Source: Nitrososphaerota archaeon
GTDB taxonomy: Archaea; Thermoproteota; EX4484-205; JAAOZO01
Direction: 5' to 3'
DNA: 28,973 bases
NCBI GenBank assembly: GCA_011605715.1
Contig: JAAOZO010000176.1
Location: forward strand, 1 to 28,973
Made by a program: the position numbers and the translations under genes. The notes below the pieces were generated by a model, which had not been told where the DNA came from, did not search any database, and saw only the letters and a program-made list of their open reading frames with translations. Shown piece after piece: positions 21,096-28,973 of this stretch; positions within the stretch are counted from its first letter, which is position 1, and the number at the start of each line of letters is the position of its first letter.

Positions 21096-21755
21096 ATGAC
21101 AGGAGTAAAGAGCGCCACTGTTTGGGGATGGGGTGATCGGTTTGAGGATGTCAAGACTAACTGTGAAAAATACGTTCGCAAGAGATGGAAAGGAACTACA
21201 GAAGAATGTCTCATATATTTTTCTGGTAGGGAAAGAGATGAAGGTATTGGCTTGGATATAGCTACTTATACAAGTAATAAGGAAAAAATTGGAGATTTAG
21301 CCGAGCGCTTATTTTACTCAATGGTCTTTGCTGGAAATGCCAAGGTATATTCAATTACGATTCAATTATTTGAAGATGTTTTCTCTAGCAACGAAATATA
21401 CCGCGACTCGATGGAAGAAGTGGAAAAGAAACTTAAAGAACGTGAAGTAGCTATTGCAGAGAAGTTTAATGATCCTAAAGTAAGGCAAGTAGCGCAAGGA
21501 AGAAGGATAAGCTTCATCCCGCAAATCAATTTGCTCTGTGAATTAGAATCAGAATACGCTAACAAGATAGTTATAGAACTCATTCATGAAGATTTTGATA
21601 AAATTAAAGACTTGTTGAACAACCTGAGTGAAGAGTTGATTAAGGAAGGCTTAGCAGAACGTATCCTAGGCTATAAGTTGGGAAGGAGTACAGAAGACCT
21701 TAAAGTTGGAGATATAGACATTTTGGAAGATGAAGTTCTCGTATGGATTATTTGA
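21096..21755 (+). CDS. Unknown protein between two tRNA-Leu genes
   Basis: The 219-residue protein starts MTGVKSATVWGWGDRFEDVK at ATG 21096 (AAGGAAG Shine-Dalgarno-like stretch and TATA element upstream). The longer frame to 20889 overlaps tRNA-Leu and is not credible. An alpha/beta N-terminal half contains TEECLIYFSGRERDEGIGLDIATY and KVYSITIQLFEDV; the C-terminal half is charged and helical (MEEVEKKLKEREVAIAEKF). No catalytic motif, membrane span or known family was recognised. Arg is encoded by CGN in about 6 of 14 codons, whereas neighbouring genes use almost only AGA/AGG, a sign of recent arrival. It stops 4 nt from the 3' end of the convergent tRNA-Leu (TAA). Confidence 0.75.
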   Translation: MTGVKSATVWGWGDRFEDVKTNCEKYVRKRWKGTTEECLIYFSGRERDEGIGLDIATYTSNKEKIGDLAERLFYSMVFAGNAKVYSITIQLFEDVFSSNEIYRDSMEEVEKKLKEREVAIAEKFNDPKVRQVAQGRRISFIPQINLLCELESEYANKIVIELIHEDFDKIKDLLNNLSEELIKEGLAERILGYKLGRSTEDLKVGDIDILEDEVLVWII

Positions 21756-21756
21756 A

Positions 21757-21843
<87 letters not shown>

Positions 21844-21966
21844 GACCTAGGCCTTTTCCTTCCTTCTTTTCTGGAGCATAGAAGATTTAAATTTTTGCTT
21901 CTCTAAAAATTTTTAGCAGCCCTTTCGTAAAGTGTATTACTAAAAAAGAAAAATAAAAAACTAAAC

Positions 21967-22251
21967 TTAATCTTTAACAGTTTCTAGTAAAGATAGCGCG
22001 TTCCAAATCCTTGTGCGCGAGATCATCGGAAGATTTGGATCCTGATTAGCTTCTTCTAGTAACTGAATAGCAGAGGCAGCTCTAACTCCCGGACTTAGGT
22101 CTTTTTTAACTAAAGAATCCTGTGCTTCTTTGATAAGCTTTCTGACACTCTTGGGGGTTGCAACATCTGCTTGAATTAGTTTTAAAATATCTATTGCCTT
22201 CACTATTTTTTCTTCATTTAACTCTGCTTTTTTCTTAGTTTTTACGCTCAT
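21967..22251 (-). CDS. UPF0147 family protein
   Basis: The 94-residue all-helical protein matches the archaeal UPF0147 family: KIVKAIDILKLIQADVATPKSVRKLIKEAQDSL followed by SPGVRAASAIQLLEEANQDPNLPMISRTRIWNALSLLE. The ATPKSVRK and DPNLPMISRTRIW segments are the family hallmarks. Members are near universal in archaea, but the function is not established. It is divergent from the zinc-ribbon gene at 22329, 77 nt between starts. Confidence 0.92.
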   Translation of the reverse strand: MSVKTKKKAELNEEKIVKAIDILKLIQADVATPKSVRKLIKEAQDSLVKKDLSPGVRAASAIQLLEEANQDPNLPMISRTRIWNALSLLETVKD

Positions 22252-22328
22252 CTTAAAACATCACCTCAGCAAAATGCTTATTTCCTGCTACAACCCCAAA
22301 ATAGAGGCATAATTAAAGATTGTCCTCG

Positions 22329-22661
22329 ATGAGTGAAGATAAAGTAAAGGAAATGGCAAAATTGTTACTTTCTGGAGCAGTTATGCTTGCAGAACAGTGC
22401 CCAGTTTGCGGAGCACCATTATTTAGGCTTAAAGACAACACTATAAAATGCCCCGCCTGTGGCTATACGAAGGCAGAAAAAGTAGAGAAAAAAGAAAGAG
22501 AAGAAACCAAGCAAAAAATTACAGTAGGAACAGAGAAAGAAATTTTAACTAAAAAACTTGATTTATTGCTTCAAAATCTTGAAAGGTCGCAAGATGTAAA
22601 TGAAATAAAAACAATTTTAGAAACAATAAAGGTTATTCATGAGTTACTTAAAGAAACGTAG
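22329..22661 (+). CDS. Zinc-ribbon protein, Sjogren/scleroderma autoantigen p27 family
   Basis: The 110-residue protein starts with a helical MSEDKVKEMAKLLLSGAVMLAEQ leader and a CPVCGAPLFRLKDNTIKCPACGY zinc ribbon, the pattern of the archaeal p27/SSSCA1 family. The C-terminal half is a Lys/Glu-rich linker and helix. ATG 22329 is preferred over TTG 22320 because homologues start with M-x-D/E-x-K-V. The archaeal function is unknown; such proteins often accompany RNA or protein processing genes. xpf follows after 56 nt but has its own TATA-like TTTTTAAAG at about 22680-22688. Confidence 0.85.
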   Translation: MSEDKVKEMAKLLLSGAVMLAEQCPVCGAPLFRLKDNTIKCPACGYTKAEKVEKKEREETKQKITVGTEKEILTKKLDLLLQNLERSQDVNEIKTILETIKVIHELLKET

Positions 22662-22717
22662 AAAAATTGAAAAAATAAGTTTTTAAAGAATCGAGTAAAG
22701 GTAAGAACTATTAAACA

Positions 22718-23437
22718 ATGAACGACCTAAACCACCAGAACAAGATAAGAGAGGACATGAAAGCCCTCAGTAACTTTTTTTCATCAGAAGAAAGCCACGG
22801 AATAAAAGTAATAGTTGATGAAAGAGAAAAAGATTCAGGTGTAGTAGAAGAGCTAGAACTACTAAAAGTTAACATTAGGTACGCAATGCTTGACGTTGGA
22901 GACTATGTTGTATCAGAAAATGTTGCGATAGAAAGAAAAACTACAAAAGATTTCTCAAATTCTATAATAGATGGCAGACTCTTTAACCAAGCGAAAAACC
23001 TAAAAGAAAGTTATCCTCAACCACTTATAATAATAGAGGGAGAAGATGTATATGGAGATTCTAATTTACGTCCAAATGCAATTACAGGAGCATTAATCTC
23101 TTTGGCTGTTGATTTTTACATTCCAGTTTTATTCTCTAACTCACAGAGAAACACCGCGCAAATTATACTAAAGATAGCTGAAAGGGAGCAATTAAAAAGT
23201 AAAAAAACAGTAAGAGTAAGAGAACATAAAAAACCAATGGACATAAAGGAACTCCAAATATACCTATTATCCGGATTACCATACATTGAAAGAACTCTTG
23301 CTGAAAGGTTGTTAAGTAGGTTTAACAGCCCAATAAACGTGTTCAATGCGAACATTGAAGATCTTATGACAGTTGAAGGGATAGGAAAGACAAAGGCAAC
23401 AAAAATAAAAGAAGTTTTAACTCGCCCATGGAAGTAA
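22718..23437 (+). CDS. xpf: XPF/Mus81-family structure-specific endonuclease (short form)
   Basis: XPF cuts 3'-flap, fork and nicked-junction DNA in repair and restart. The 239-residue protein has only the nuclease (about 28-160) and a C-terminal (HhH)2 domain (about 172-236, LLSGLPYIERTLAERLLSRF... and VEGIGKTKATKIKEV). Catalytic residues are visible: VDERE (33-37), GDY (61-63) and ERKTTKD (72-78). The absence of a fused helicase is the crenarchaeal/TACK form; euryarchaeal Hef carries one. No clear PCNA-binding (PIP) motif is seen at the C-terminus. Confidence 0.95.
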   Translation: MNDLNHQNKIREDMKALSNFFSSEESHGIKVIVDEREKDSGVVEELELLKVNIRYAMLDVGDYVVSENVAIERKTTKDFSNSIIDGRLFNQAKNLKESYPQPLIIIEGEDVYGDSNLRPNAITGALISLAVDFYIPVLFSNSQRNTAQIILKIAEREQLKSKKTVRVREHKKPMDIKELQIYLLSGLPYIERTLAERLLSRFNSPINVFNANIEDLMTVEGIGKTKATKIKEVLTRPWK

Positions 23438-23440
23438 GAT

Positions 23441-24100
23441 TTAAGTTAACTTCAATTTTAAGTTCTTGCAGACTAGTGCTAAAGCGTTGCTGATAACTTG
23501 GTCTTTTTCCTTTGTACCGTCTATTTCAATTAGTTCACCTTTTTTTACAAAAAGTTTATAAATATTTCGCACTTTTCCTAAAAAACGAGCGTGCTCGTAT
23601 ACGCTTAGTTTTGACCCTTTTTTCTTCTTTATCCTTTTAATTGCTGTAGAAGGCGGGACATCTATATAAATTGCTAAGTCTGGAGCTAGAGCAAATTTGT
23701 TGATCGTTACGACCCACTTTAAGTCGTTCAATAATGCACCCTGATAAGCGTAGGAAGAGTGAACGTATCTGTCAAGTATTACGTTTTCTCCTTGCTTAAT
23801 ATGGGGAATTATTTCTCTTGATAGGTGCTCTAACCTATCTGCCGCAAACAATAATGCTTGAGAGTGTGGGTCTAAGGGGATTTCTCCTCTAAGAAACCTA
23901 TGAATTATACTACCAATTTTCATATAGGTTGGCTCAAAAGAATAGTAGACCGGAATACCTCTTGAGGAGAGGTATGAATAGATCTCTGTTGAAACTGTAG
24001 TCTTTCCGCTTCCATCTATGCCTTCTATAGCTATTATTTTACCTCTCTTTTTAGACGCCAAGGCCTTACGCAAGTAGTAAAAAGAAAAGTTCATAAACAT
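23441..24100 (-). CDS. tmk: Thymidylate kinase
   Basis: Tmk phosphorylates dTMP to dTDP. The 219-residue protein shows the P-loop EGIDGSGKTT (26-35), the DRY motif (110-112) in VILDRYVHSSYAYQG, the LID-like KRIKKKKGSK region, and the DVPPSTAIKRI strand-loop. About 20 residues precede the usual start, so the true start may be later (Met 3 or further in). Only 23 nt separate its ATG from the divergent HD-phosphohydrolase ATG, leaving little promoter room. It converges with xpf, 3 nt between stops. Confidence 0.94.
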   Translation of the reverse strand: MFMNFSFYYLRKALASKKRGKIIAIEGIDGSGKTTVSTEIYSYLSSRGIPVYYSFEPTYMKIGSIIHRFLRGEIPLDPHSQALLFAADRLEHLSREIIPHIKQGENVILDRYVHSSYAYQGALLNDLKWVVTINKFALAPDLAIYIDVPPSTAIKRIKKKKGSKLSVYEHARFLGKVRNIYKLFVKKGELIEIDGTKEKDQVISNALALVCKNLKLKLT

Positions 24101-24123
24101 TAGCTTTGCAATAGTAAGTAAAT

Positions 24124-25428
24124 ATGCCAGAGTTTGTAGGAGAAATAAGAGATACCGTTCATAAGTATGTAAAATTTACAGAATTAGAAAAAAAGATAAT
24201 AGATACGCCATATTTTCAAAGATTGAGAAGAATAAAACAACTAGCTCTTGCCGATTTAACGTATCCTTGCGCAAACTATTCAAGATTTCCACATTCAATA
24301 GGCGTTATGCATGTGGCTTGGAAAATGGCCGAAAAACTAAAGCAGAAGGAATTAATAAATGAAGAAGGAACTCAAAAAATAAGAATTGCGGCCATGCTGC
24401 ACGATTTAGGACATGGCCCTTTTTCTCATATGTTTGAAGAAATATTGACTGAAAAAAGAAATCTAACTCATGAAGACCTAACAACATGGCTCATTAAAAA
24501 TACTGAAATCTCAGACATACTAAAAGAAAATGGCTTTGATCCAGGTGAGATTTCTAAACTGTCTATTGGGAAAAGTTATGAAAACCTACCTTATGTGAAC
24601 CAAATAATTTCGGGGTACTTTGATGCAGACGTTATGGATTTTTTGTTGAGAGATTCTTTGCATACTGGAGTGGAGTACGGAATTGTAGATATCGATAGAA
24701 TAATAGATTCCTTAGAAGTTATAGATAACAATTTAGCTGTAGATTATGCAGCACTCTATGCTTTAGAATCATTTTATTTCGCAAGGTATATGATGTTTAA
24801 GGCAGTTTATTTCCACAAAACAGTGAGAGCGGCTGATATAATGATATCTAAAGCGATGTTTCTTTCCGATGAACAAATAGGTTTAACTTCCTTTAAAAAT
24901 CCAGAAGAGTACCTTAGGCTTGTTGACGACTATGTCATCAATGAAGTACTTAGGTTAAAGGAGGAATCAAAGGAAATAAAGCTAGCGAAGGAGTTGATAT
25001 TAGGCCTAAATAACAGAAAATTATTCAAAACATCCTTGGAAGCAATAATGCATCATGAAAATAAGCACTTCTCATCACTAGTTGGAAACCCAAACATTAA
25101 ACACAGCATTGAAAAAGAGATTGCAGAGAAAGCGAAGATAGACGAAAACTACGTTATTCTTGATCTTTCTACAGTTCCATCCTTACCATTTAGACCATTC
25201 TTTGAGAATAGGGAAAGAATTGGAGCAGAATATATTCCAGTTGTAATAAGGAAAGGGCAATCTGTTTCTGTAAAGTCTTTAATCGAAGTTTCCCCAATTG
25301 TTGAGAACCTTAGAGGTTTTGTGGACATAGTTAGGGTTTACACACCATCGAGCTACAGAGAACAGGTAGCAGAAGCAGCAAAGACGATATTCGAAGAAGG
25401 AACATATTTTACGAGAGTTTCTTTTTAA
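24124..25428 (+). CDS. HD-domain phosphohydrolase, SAMHD1/dNTPase-like
   Basis: The 434-residue protein has the HD-superfamily metal motif: His 57 (RFPHSIGVMHVA), His 93-Asp 94 (AAMLHDLGHGPFSHM), and a later Asp in YFDADVMDFLLRDS (167-175). The preceding FQRLRRIKQLALADLTYP segment and the length match the COG1078 family, related to SAMHD1 and bacterial dGTPases. A dNTP triphosphohydrolase role is the best guess, but the family includes other phosphohydrolases. Next to thymidylate kinase and XPF, it fits dNTP pool control. It overlaps the convergent AcnX small-subunit gene by 4 bp. Confidence 0.88.
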   Translation: MPEFVGEIRDTVHKYVKFTELEKKIIDTPYFQRLRRIKQLALADLTYPCANYSRFPHSIGVMHVAWKMAEKLKQKELINEEGTQKIRIAAMLHDLGHGPFSHMFEEILTEKRNLTHEDLTTWLIKNTEISDILKENGFDPGEISKLSIGKSYENLPYVNQIISGYFDADVMDFLLRDSLHTGVEYGIVDIDRIIDSLEVIDNNLAVDYAALYALESFYFARYMMFKAVYFHKTVRAADIMISKAMFLSDEQIGLTSFKNPEEYLRLVDDYVINEVLRLKEESKEIKLAKELILGLNNRKLFKTSLEAIMHHENKHFSSLVGNPNIKHSIEKEIAEKAKIDENYVILDLSTVPSLPFRPFFENRERIGAEYIPVVIRKGQSVSVKSLIEVSPIVENLRGFVDIVRVYTPSSYREQVAEAAKTIFEEGTYFTRVSF

Positions 25429-25832
25429 AGGCTTACTAATATTTCATCTTCTTTCTCAGTTTTTATAAGAGCATGATCTTCAATTTCTAGCCAATCATTG
25501 TAAGACAGCAAACCATACGGAATTCTTGAAATTGCACAACCGCTGGGAACAATTACATCCGACTTATAAGTAATTACAGCGATTGGTGCTGTAAGATTTT
25601 TCTTTAGTGCATATATTATGTAACTTCCAACAGTGCTTCCAATTCCAAAAGGCATCAATAGCACCTTATTTTTTATCGACTTTCCATACAAACTATTCGT
25701 TGAGTCTGTTATTATGCCTGTTTTTGGGTCTATGCCGCCGAGAAATGAAATTGGAGTAGAGCTTTTTATAACTTCACCCTCAAATTCTTTGAAGGAGATC
25801 CACCTAATTTTAAATTTTTTTATTTTAGACAT
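25425..25832 (-). CDS. Phosphomevalonate dehydratase small subunit (AcnX swivel domain)
   Basis: In the archaeal mevalonate pathway this enzyme dehydrates mevalonate 5-phosphate to trans-anhydromevalonate 5-phosphate. The 135-residue protein is the AcnX/DUF126 swivel domain: GIDPKTGIITDSTNSLYGKSIKNKVLLMPFGIGSTVGSYIIY and PIAVITYKSDVIVPSGCAISRIPYG. ATG 25832 overlaps the large-subunit stop by 8 nt; an earlier GTG at 25844 would only add MKLW. Large subunit, small subunit and the following-step UbiD-type gene are adjacent, which strongly supports the pathway. It overlaps the HD gene by 4 bp at the end. Confidence 0.87.
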   Translation of the reverse strand: MSKIKKFKIRWISFKEFEGEVIKSSTPISFLGGIDPKTGIITDSTNSLYGKSIKNKVLLMPFGIGSTVGSYIIYALKKNLTAPIAVITYKSDVIVPSGCAISRIPYGLLSYNDWLEIEDHALIKTEKEDEILVSL

Positions 25833-26946
25833 CCATAATTTCACTTTTTCTTCTTATACCAACCTCAACCTTTAAAACATTTCTTAAGTAGTAGGCACCT
25901 TTAACTGAGTTAGTTACTACTTTTCTATAATTCCTTGAAACAATTCCACCCCATAGAATACATGAGTCAGAAACTAGTTTTATATTTTTGTCTTTTAGTT
26001 CCTTAGAATATTTTTTCTCTGCTACAGCTTTTACTTCTTTTGGTACAAAAACAAAAATATCCTTGTCTCTTTTCCTATTTAGTTTTAGTAAGTCTTCAAC
26101 TTCCTTAAGACTAAGGTGCGGACAACCCATCAGAATTGCATCTTCTTCGCTTTTAAGATTTTCAAGACTGCTTTTTGCTTTGTTTATTTCCTCTCCACCA
26201 ATGGATAGGCTTTGTATTTGATTTAAGTAATCTTTACTAACAGAAATAGGAGTTATACCTTCAATTACAACTAAGGGTATAACACCACTAGTGCCTACTG
26301 AAGCCAGAAACTCAATGAGATCGTATCTGTTTTTAAATGAGTTGCTAACAAATGGAATGCTATCTTTTACGATTTTTCCTAAAACGAAACCAGCTAAACC
26401 AGCATCTACTTCGTCACTTAATTCAAAATTAAAATTAACTTTAACTTTTGGTACTCTACCTTCTTCTAAATGAACCCCATAAAAAGAAGTAATACCTAGA
26501 ATAGCGGAGGCTAAAGCAGTTAACCCACTTTCTTTGTTGCTCCACGCACCTATCACTGAATTAGTATAGAGAACTGCATTGGATTCAGCCCAAGCAATGT
26601 GGTCGCCTTTTTTTGGTATATTACCAAGTAAATAAGGGATACAAGAAAGAGTCGGTTTTGCTCCAAGTTTTTTGAAAGTTTCTATGATTTCAAGCTGCTT
26701 TTTGTAAGTTTCTTTATCACAATCCTGTTCTTCCAGTTCGCAGAATCCAGGATTTATTGTTGTGGGAACTGTAATTCTTAAGCCAGAGCTTAAAATTTCT
26801 TTAAGAAGTTCTAGTCCTTCTTCTCTTATGTTGTTATAAGAAATGCCTGAAATATGTGCACTACTTACTCTTATGAACCTCGGTTTCAATCCTTCAAGTT
26901 TGAATGGAACTGAAATTAATTCTAATAAATCCTTTCTATCGATCAA
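25825..26946 (-). CDS. Phosphomevalonate dehydratase large subunit (AcnX)
   Basis: This 373-residue protein is the catalytic [4Fe-4S] partner of the small subunit. It resembles the aconitase-X/DUF521 family: SSAHISGISYNNIREEGLELLKEIL, VPTTINPGFCELEEQDCDK, a GDHIAWAESNAVLYTNSVIGAWSNKESGLTALASAI core, and MGCPHLSLKEVEDLL and SDSCILWGG near the end. Several Cys (in GFCELEEQDC, LSCIPY, MGCPH, DSCILW) are candidate cluster ligands; which ones I cannot assign. The start is TTG 26946, overlapping the UbiD-type stop (TTGA), with GAGG 5 nt upstream. Confidence 0.88.
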   Translation of the reverse strand: MIDRKDLLELISVPFKLEGLKPRFIRVSSAHISGISYNNIREEGLELLKEILSSGLRITVPTTINPGFCELEEQDCDKETYKKQLEIIETFKKLGAKPTLSCIPYLLGNIPKKGDHIAWAESNAVLYTNSVIGAWSNKESGLTALASAILGITSFYGVHLEEGRVPKVKVNFNFELSDEVDAGLAGFVLGKIVKDSIPFVSNSFKNRYDLIEFLASVGTSGVIPLVVIEGITPISVSKDYLNQIQSLSIGGEEINKAKSSLENLKSEEDAILMGCPHLSLKEVEDLLKLNRKRDKDIFVFVPKEVKAVAEKKYSKELKDKNIKLVSDSCILWGGIVSRNYRKVVTNSVKGAYYLRNVLKVEVGIRRKSEIMDV

Positions 26947-28250
26947 GGAATCCTCGCCTTTTTGTACTTAGACCTATCGATACCCTTTAGCGTTAAGTCT
27001 ATACCCCACTTTATTGTTGTCTGATTATCCTGGTCTGCAGAAGGATCTAAAGTAGAACCGCGTAGACCATCTATCCAAATTATTTGATTTCTTTCTTTAA
27101 GTCTAGTAGCTATGGCAAAATCAACGTCTTCATAACTACTTACGTCTATGTCATCATCAACAACTACAACACCTTTCACAGACCTGTGTTCGTTTAGAAC
27201 AGTTATTATGGTGTCTTTCCCATCGCTCTCACTTACTTTTTCTATGCTAACGACAGCATGAAGCCAACCACCAGAGCCAGGAGTAAGGTTTACATCCTTT
27301 ACTTTTATTCCTTTCTCAATCAAAGCGTGCTTAATTGCAGCCATTCTCGGAAAGCCCATAAGAAGTTTATGCTCTAAGCCTCCAGGCAAAATAGCATGAT
27401 AAATTGAATCATTTTTCATGTAAATTTTTTTAATTTTCACAACTGGTTGTTTTCGAGTAGTATCATAGGTTAAAAGGATGTCAGCCATTCGTTCTTCTGC
27501 AAATTCATCTTTAGATATCTCTGCAAGAATTATGTACTCAGCTTCTATGGGAACTATGAATTTTTCTGTTATATCTTCTGTTACATCGATTTCTGACGAC
27601 TTAATTTTTGAAGCTAAAATTAACTCTGAAACTCCAAGTGGAAGAGTTGTTGAGGCAGATAAAAGAATCTGAGGAGAAGCACCAATTAGTATGGCAACTT
27701 CTGTATTTTTACCATCTTTTCTATTTTTCTCGTATATTTTGTGTAAATGCCTTCCTTCGACCATTCTAATTACAAGATTTTTTTCATTTACAACGAGCAG
27801 CCTATGCACTGATGCATTCAAATAATTTAGTTCGTCGTTTTTCGCTATAACCACTGAGCTTGTAATATAAGGGCCTTTATCTCCCTCGAAATATTGAAAG
27901 AAAGGCATTATTTTTCTGTTAAGTTCTTTAAGTTCTAAAAAACTGTCCTTTATGTTTTGCTTTCTAAGGCTAAGCCTTCCCCCTTCGGCTAATGTTTCTT
28001 TTATCGCTTTTGAAAACGTGTCGAGAAGGTTCGGCTCATCACAACCTAACGCGAGAGATAATATTTTTTTACTGGAAAAAATATTGGAAACCACTACGTT
28101 CTTGTCGCCAAAAGGTTCATCAACCCAAATTGGCGTATTCATGTTATTAAAGAGAAGCTTGCTGATTTCAAAATCACTTGAAAATGGACCTTTTACTAGC
28201 TTTAAGGATGGCAAGCTCTTAACGAAGTCCTTAAGCCTATTGCTGAGCAT
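26943..28250 (-). CDS. UbiD-type decarboxylase, anhydromevalonate phosphate decarboxylase
   Basis: UbiD-family enzymes use prenylated FMN to decarboxylate unsaturated acids; in archaea this member makes isopentenyl phosphate from trans-anhydromevalonate phosphate. The 435-residue protein matches: YITSSVVIAKN..., RLLVVNEKNLVIRMVEGRHLHKIYEKN, VAILIGASPQILLSA, a PEAEYIILAEI-type strand (here PIEAEYIILAEI), and VVVDDDIDVSSYEDVDFAIATR followed by GSTLDPSADQ. Assignment to this substrate rests on adjacency to the AcnX genes. ATG 28250 overlaps the helicase stop by 14 nt; TTG 28265 would add five residues. A UbiX gene for prFMN is not in the window. Confidence 0.87.
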   Translation of the reverse strand: MLSNRLKDFVKSLPSLKLVKGPFSSDFEISKLLFNNMNTPIWVDEPFGDKNVVVSNIFSSKKILSLALGCDEPNLLDTFSKAIKETLAEGGRLSLRKQNIKDSFLELKELNRKIMPFFQYFEGDKGPYITSSVVIAKNDELNYLNASVHRLLVVNEKNLVIRMVEGRHLHKIYEKNRKDGKNTEVAILIGASPQILLSASTTLPLGVSELILASKIKSSEIDVTEDITEKFIVPIEAEYIILAEISKDEFAEERMADILLTYDTTRKQPVVKIKKIYMKNDSIYHAILPGGLEHKLLMGFPRMAAIKHALIEKGIKVKDVNLTPGSGGWLHAVVSIEKVSESDGKDTIITVLNEHRSVKGVVVVDDDIDVSSYEDVDFAIATRLKERNQIIWIDGLRGSTLDPSADQDNQTTIKWGIDLTLKGIDRSKYKKARIP

Positions 28251-28973
28251 AGCTAAACATGTCAAACATTGTACTCATAAAGTTTTTCATGTCTGCTATT
28301 AATGAGTCTTCGTTTTTGTAGAAGCCTTTTAGTTGTTTCCTTATCCATTTTGGCAGTTTACTGAAAATTCTTTGATCCACATACCTTTCATCTACAAGAA
28401 CCATGATTCCAAAATCGCTTGGGCCCCTTATTACGCGGCCTAAGGCTTGAGAAACCTTTATGACTGCTGGGTAGATGTAAGCAAAGTCTGTGCCCTTTCC
28501 TTTGTTTATTTCGTCAATAGTCTTCGAAAAGCGTTCCAGCCTAGGCGTTGGTTCCTGAAAGGGAACACCAAAGACTATAGCATTCTTTACGTCTTTCTTT
28601 TCAAAATTTATGCCTTCGCTTGCTCTACCACCAAGTACAGCGATAAAAAAGGAATTTGAAGAACTTTCTTCAAACTCTTTAACCAACAAGCTGTGCTCTT
28701 CGCTACTTAATTCTTTTGATTCATAAAATATTTCTTTATCTACTAGATTTTGCAAATTTCGGTCCAAAAGCTCGGTTAGCACTTCATAGCTGGGTACGTA
28801 GAGAATACCTTTGCCGCGTGTTGAGTTAATTATCTTGGCTATTTTTTCTACAGAAGAATCATACATCAGGTCATTTCTCTCGTTAAATTTAGTTGTAAGG
28901 CTAGTTAAAACCCCAAGAAACACTCTACCGTAATCTCTTGGTTCAATGTTGATGACTCTGTAATGATCTTTCG
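28237..28973 (-). CDS. XPD/Rad3-family DNA helicase, C-terminal part only
   Basis: The frame enters from the right edge (reading ...RVINIEPRDYGRVFLGV) and ends at 28237. The 245 visible residues are the second RecA-like domain of an SF2 XPD/DinG-type helicase: ILYVPSYEVLTELL, VLGGRASEGINFEKKDVKNAIVFGVPFQEPTPRLE, and motif VI SQALGRVIRGPSDFGIMVLVDERY. The iron-sulfur domain and Walker A would lie outside the window. XPD unwinds 5' to 3' in repair. It precedes and overlaps the UbiD-type gene, so the isoprenoid genes are transcribed behind a DNA helicase, an odd but plausible operon. Confidence 0.9.
   Translation of the reverse strand, partial: KDHYRVINIEPRDYGRVFLGVLTSLTTKFNERNDLMYDSSVEKIAKIINSTRGKGILYVPSYEVLTELLDRNLQNLVDKEIFYESKELSSEEHSLLVKEFEESSSNSFFIAVLGGRASEGINFEKKDVKNAIVFGVPFQEPTPRLERFSKTIDEINKGKGTDFAYIYPAVIKVSQALGRVIRGPSDFGIMVLVDERYVDQRIFSKLPKWIRKQLKGFYKNEDSLIADMKNFMSTMFDMFSYAQQ

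Overview
The window is a gene-dense stretch of an AT-rich archaeal chromosome. The archaeal calls rest on eukaryote-like information-processing genes (Rpo4/RpoF, Spt5, SRP54, NAC, MBF1, L21e, prefoldin alpha), archaeal tRNA-modification enzymes (Pus10, Trm56, TiaS) and BRE/TATA-type promoters. A helicase-less XPF nuclease, tRNA introns outside the anticodon loop and the anhydromevalonate-phosphate enzymes point to the TACK/Thermoproteota side. I cannot name a genus. Most of the window is ordinary core genome. No CRISPR array, insertion sequence or prophage was seen.

Layout. 1-1488 (minus): an unknown partial gene and a winged-helix protein with a striking three-site TACGTA element, then an Lrp-type effector-domain protein and NAC. 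1586-1760: tRNA-Trp with three introns. 1761-2205: a gap with tandem hairpins and a 16-bp palindrome. 2206-4322: TyrRS, tRNA-Val and a coiled-coil/zinc-ribbon protein. 4367-9012 (minus): prefoldin alpha, ftsY, secE, spt5, L11, L1, L10 and L12, a classic archaeal secretion/ribosome run; L12 has its own promoter. 9110-10881: tRNA-Phe with two introns, a PUA protein, MBF1 and Trm56. 10897-15791 (minus): SRP54, Pus10, L21e, Rpo4, AsnRS and an unknown protein. 16132-20048: S-adenosylmethionine synthetase, a possible Pcc1 (KEOPS) subunit, tRNA-Arg with a T-loop intron, a GfcR-like PRPP-binding regulator and TiaS. 20049-21843: a sparse region and an unknown gene with atypical codon use, bracketed by two tRNA-Leu genes that share a 46-bp direct repeat. 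21967-25428: UPF0147, a p27-type zinc-ribbon protein, XPF nuclease, thymidylate kinase and an HD phosphohydrolase. 25425-28973 (minus): an XPD-type helicase (cut by the edge) followed by UbiD-type decarboxylase and AcnX large and small subunits, the isoprenoid branch of the archaeal mevalonate pathway.

The genes form a few themes: making and maturing tRNA (two synthetases, four modification-related genes, six tRNAs), translation and co-translational targeting (SRP54, FtsY, SecE, NAC, prefoldin), and nucleotide/DNA maintenance (XPF, XPD, Tmk, HD). The most interesting signals are in the RNA genes. Half of the tRNAs carry non-canonical introns. The tRNA-Trp precursor appears to contain a C/D-type guide whose D' and D guide segments point, by the N+5 rule, at positions 39 and 34 of the same tRNA. 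Two T-loop introns sit next to the nucleotides modified by Pus10 and Trm56, both encoded here. Several starts in the ribosomal operon are set by a GGTGA Shine-Dalgarno that overlaps the upstream gene's end.
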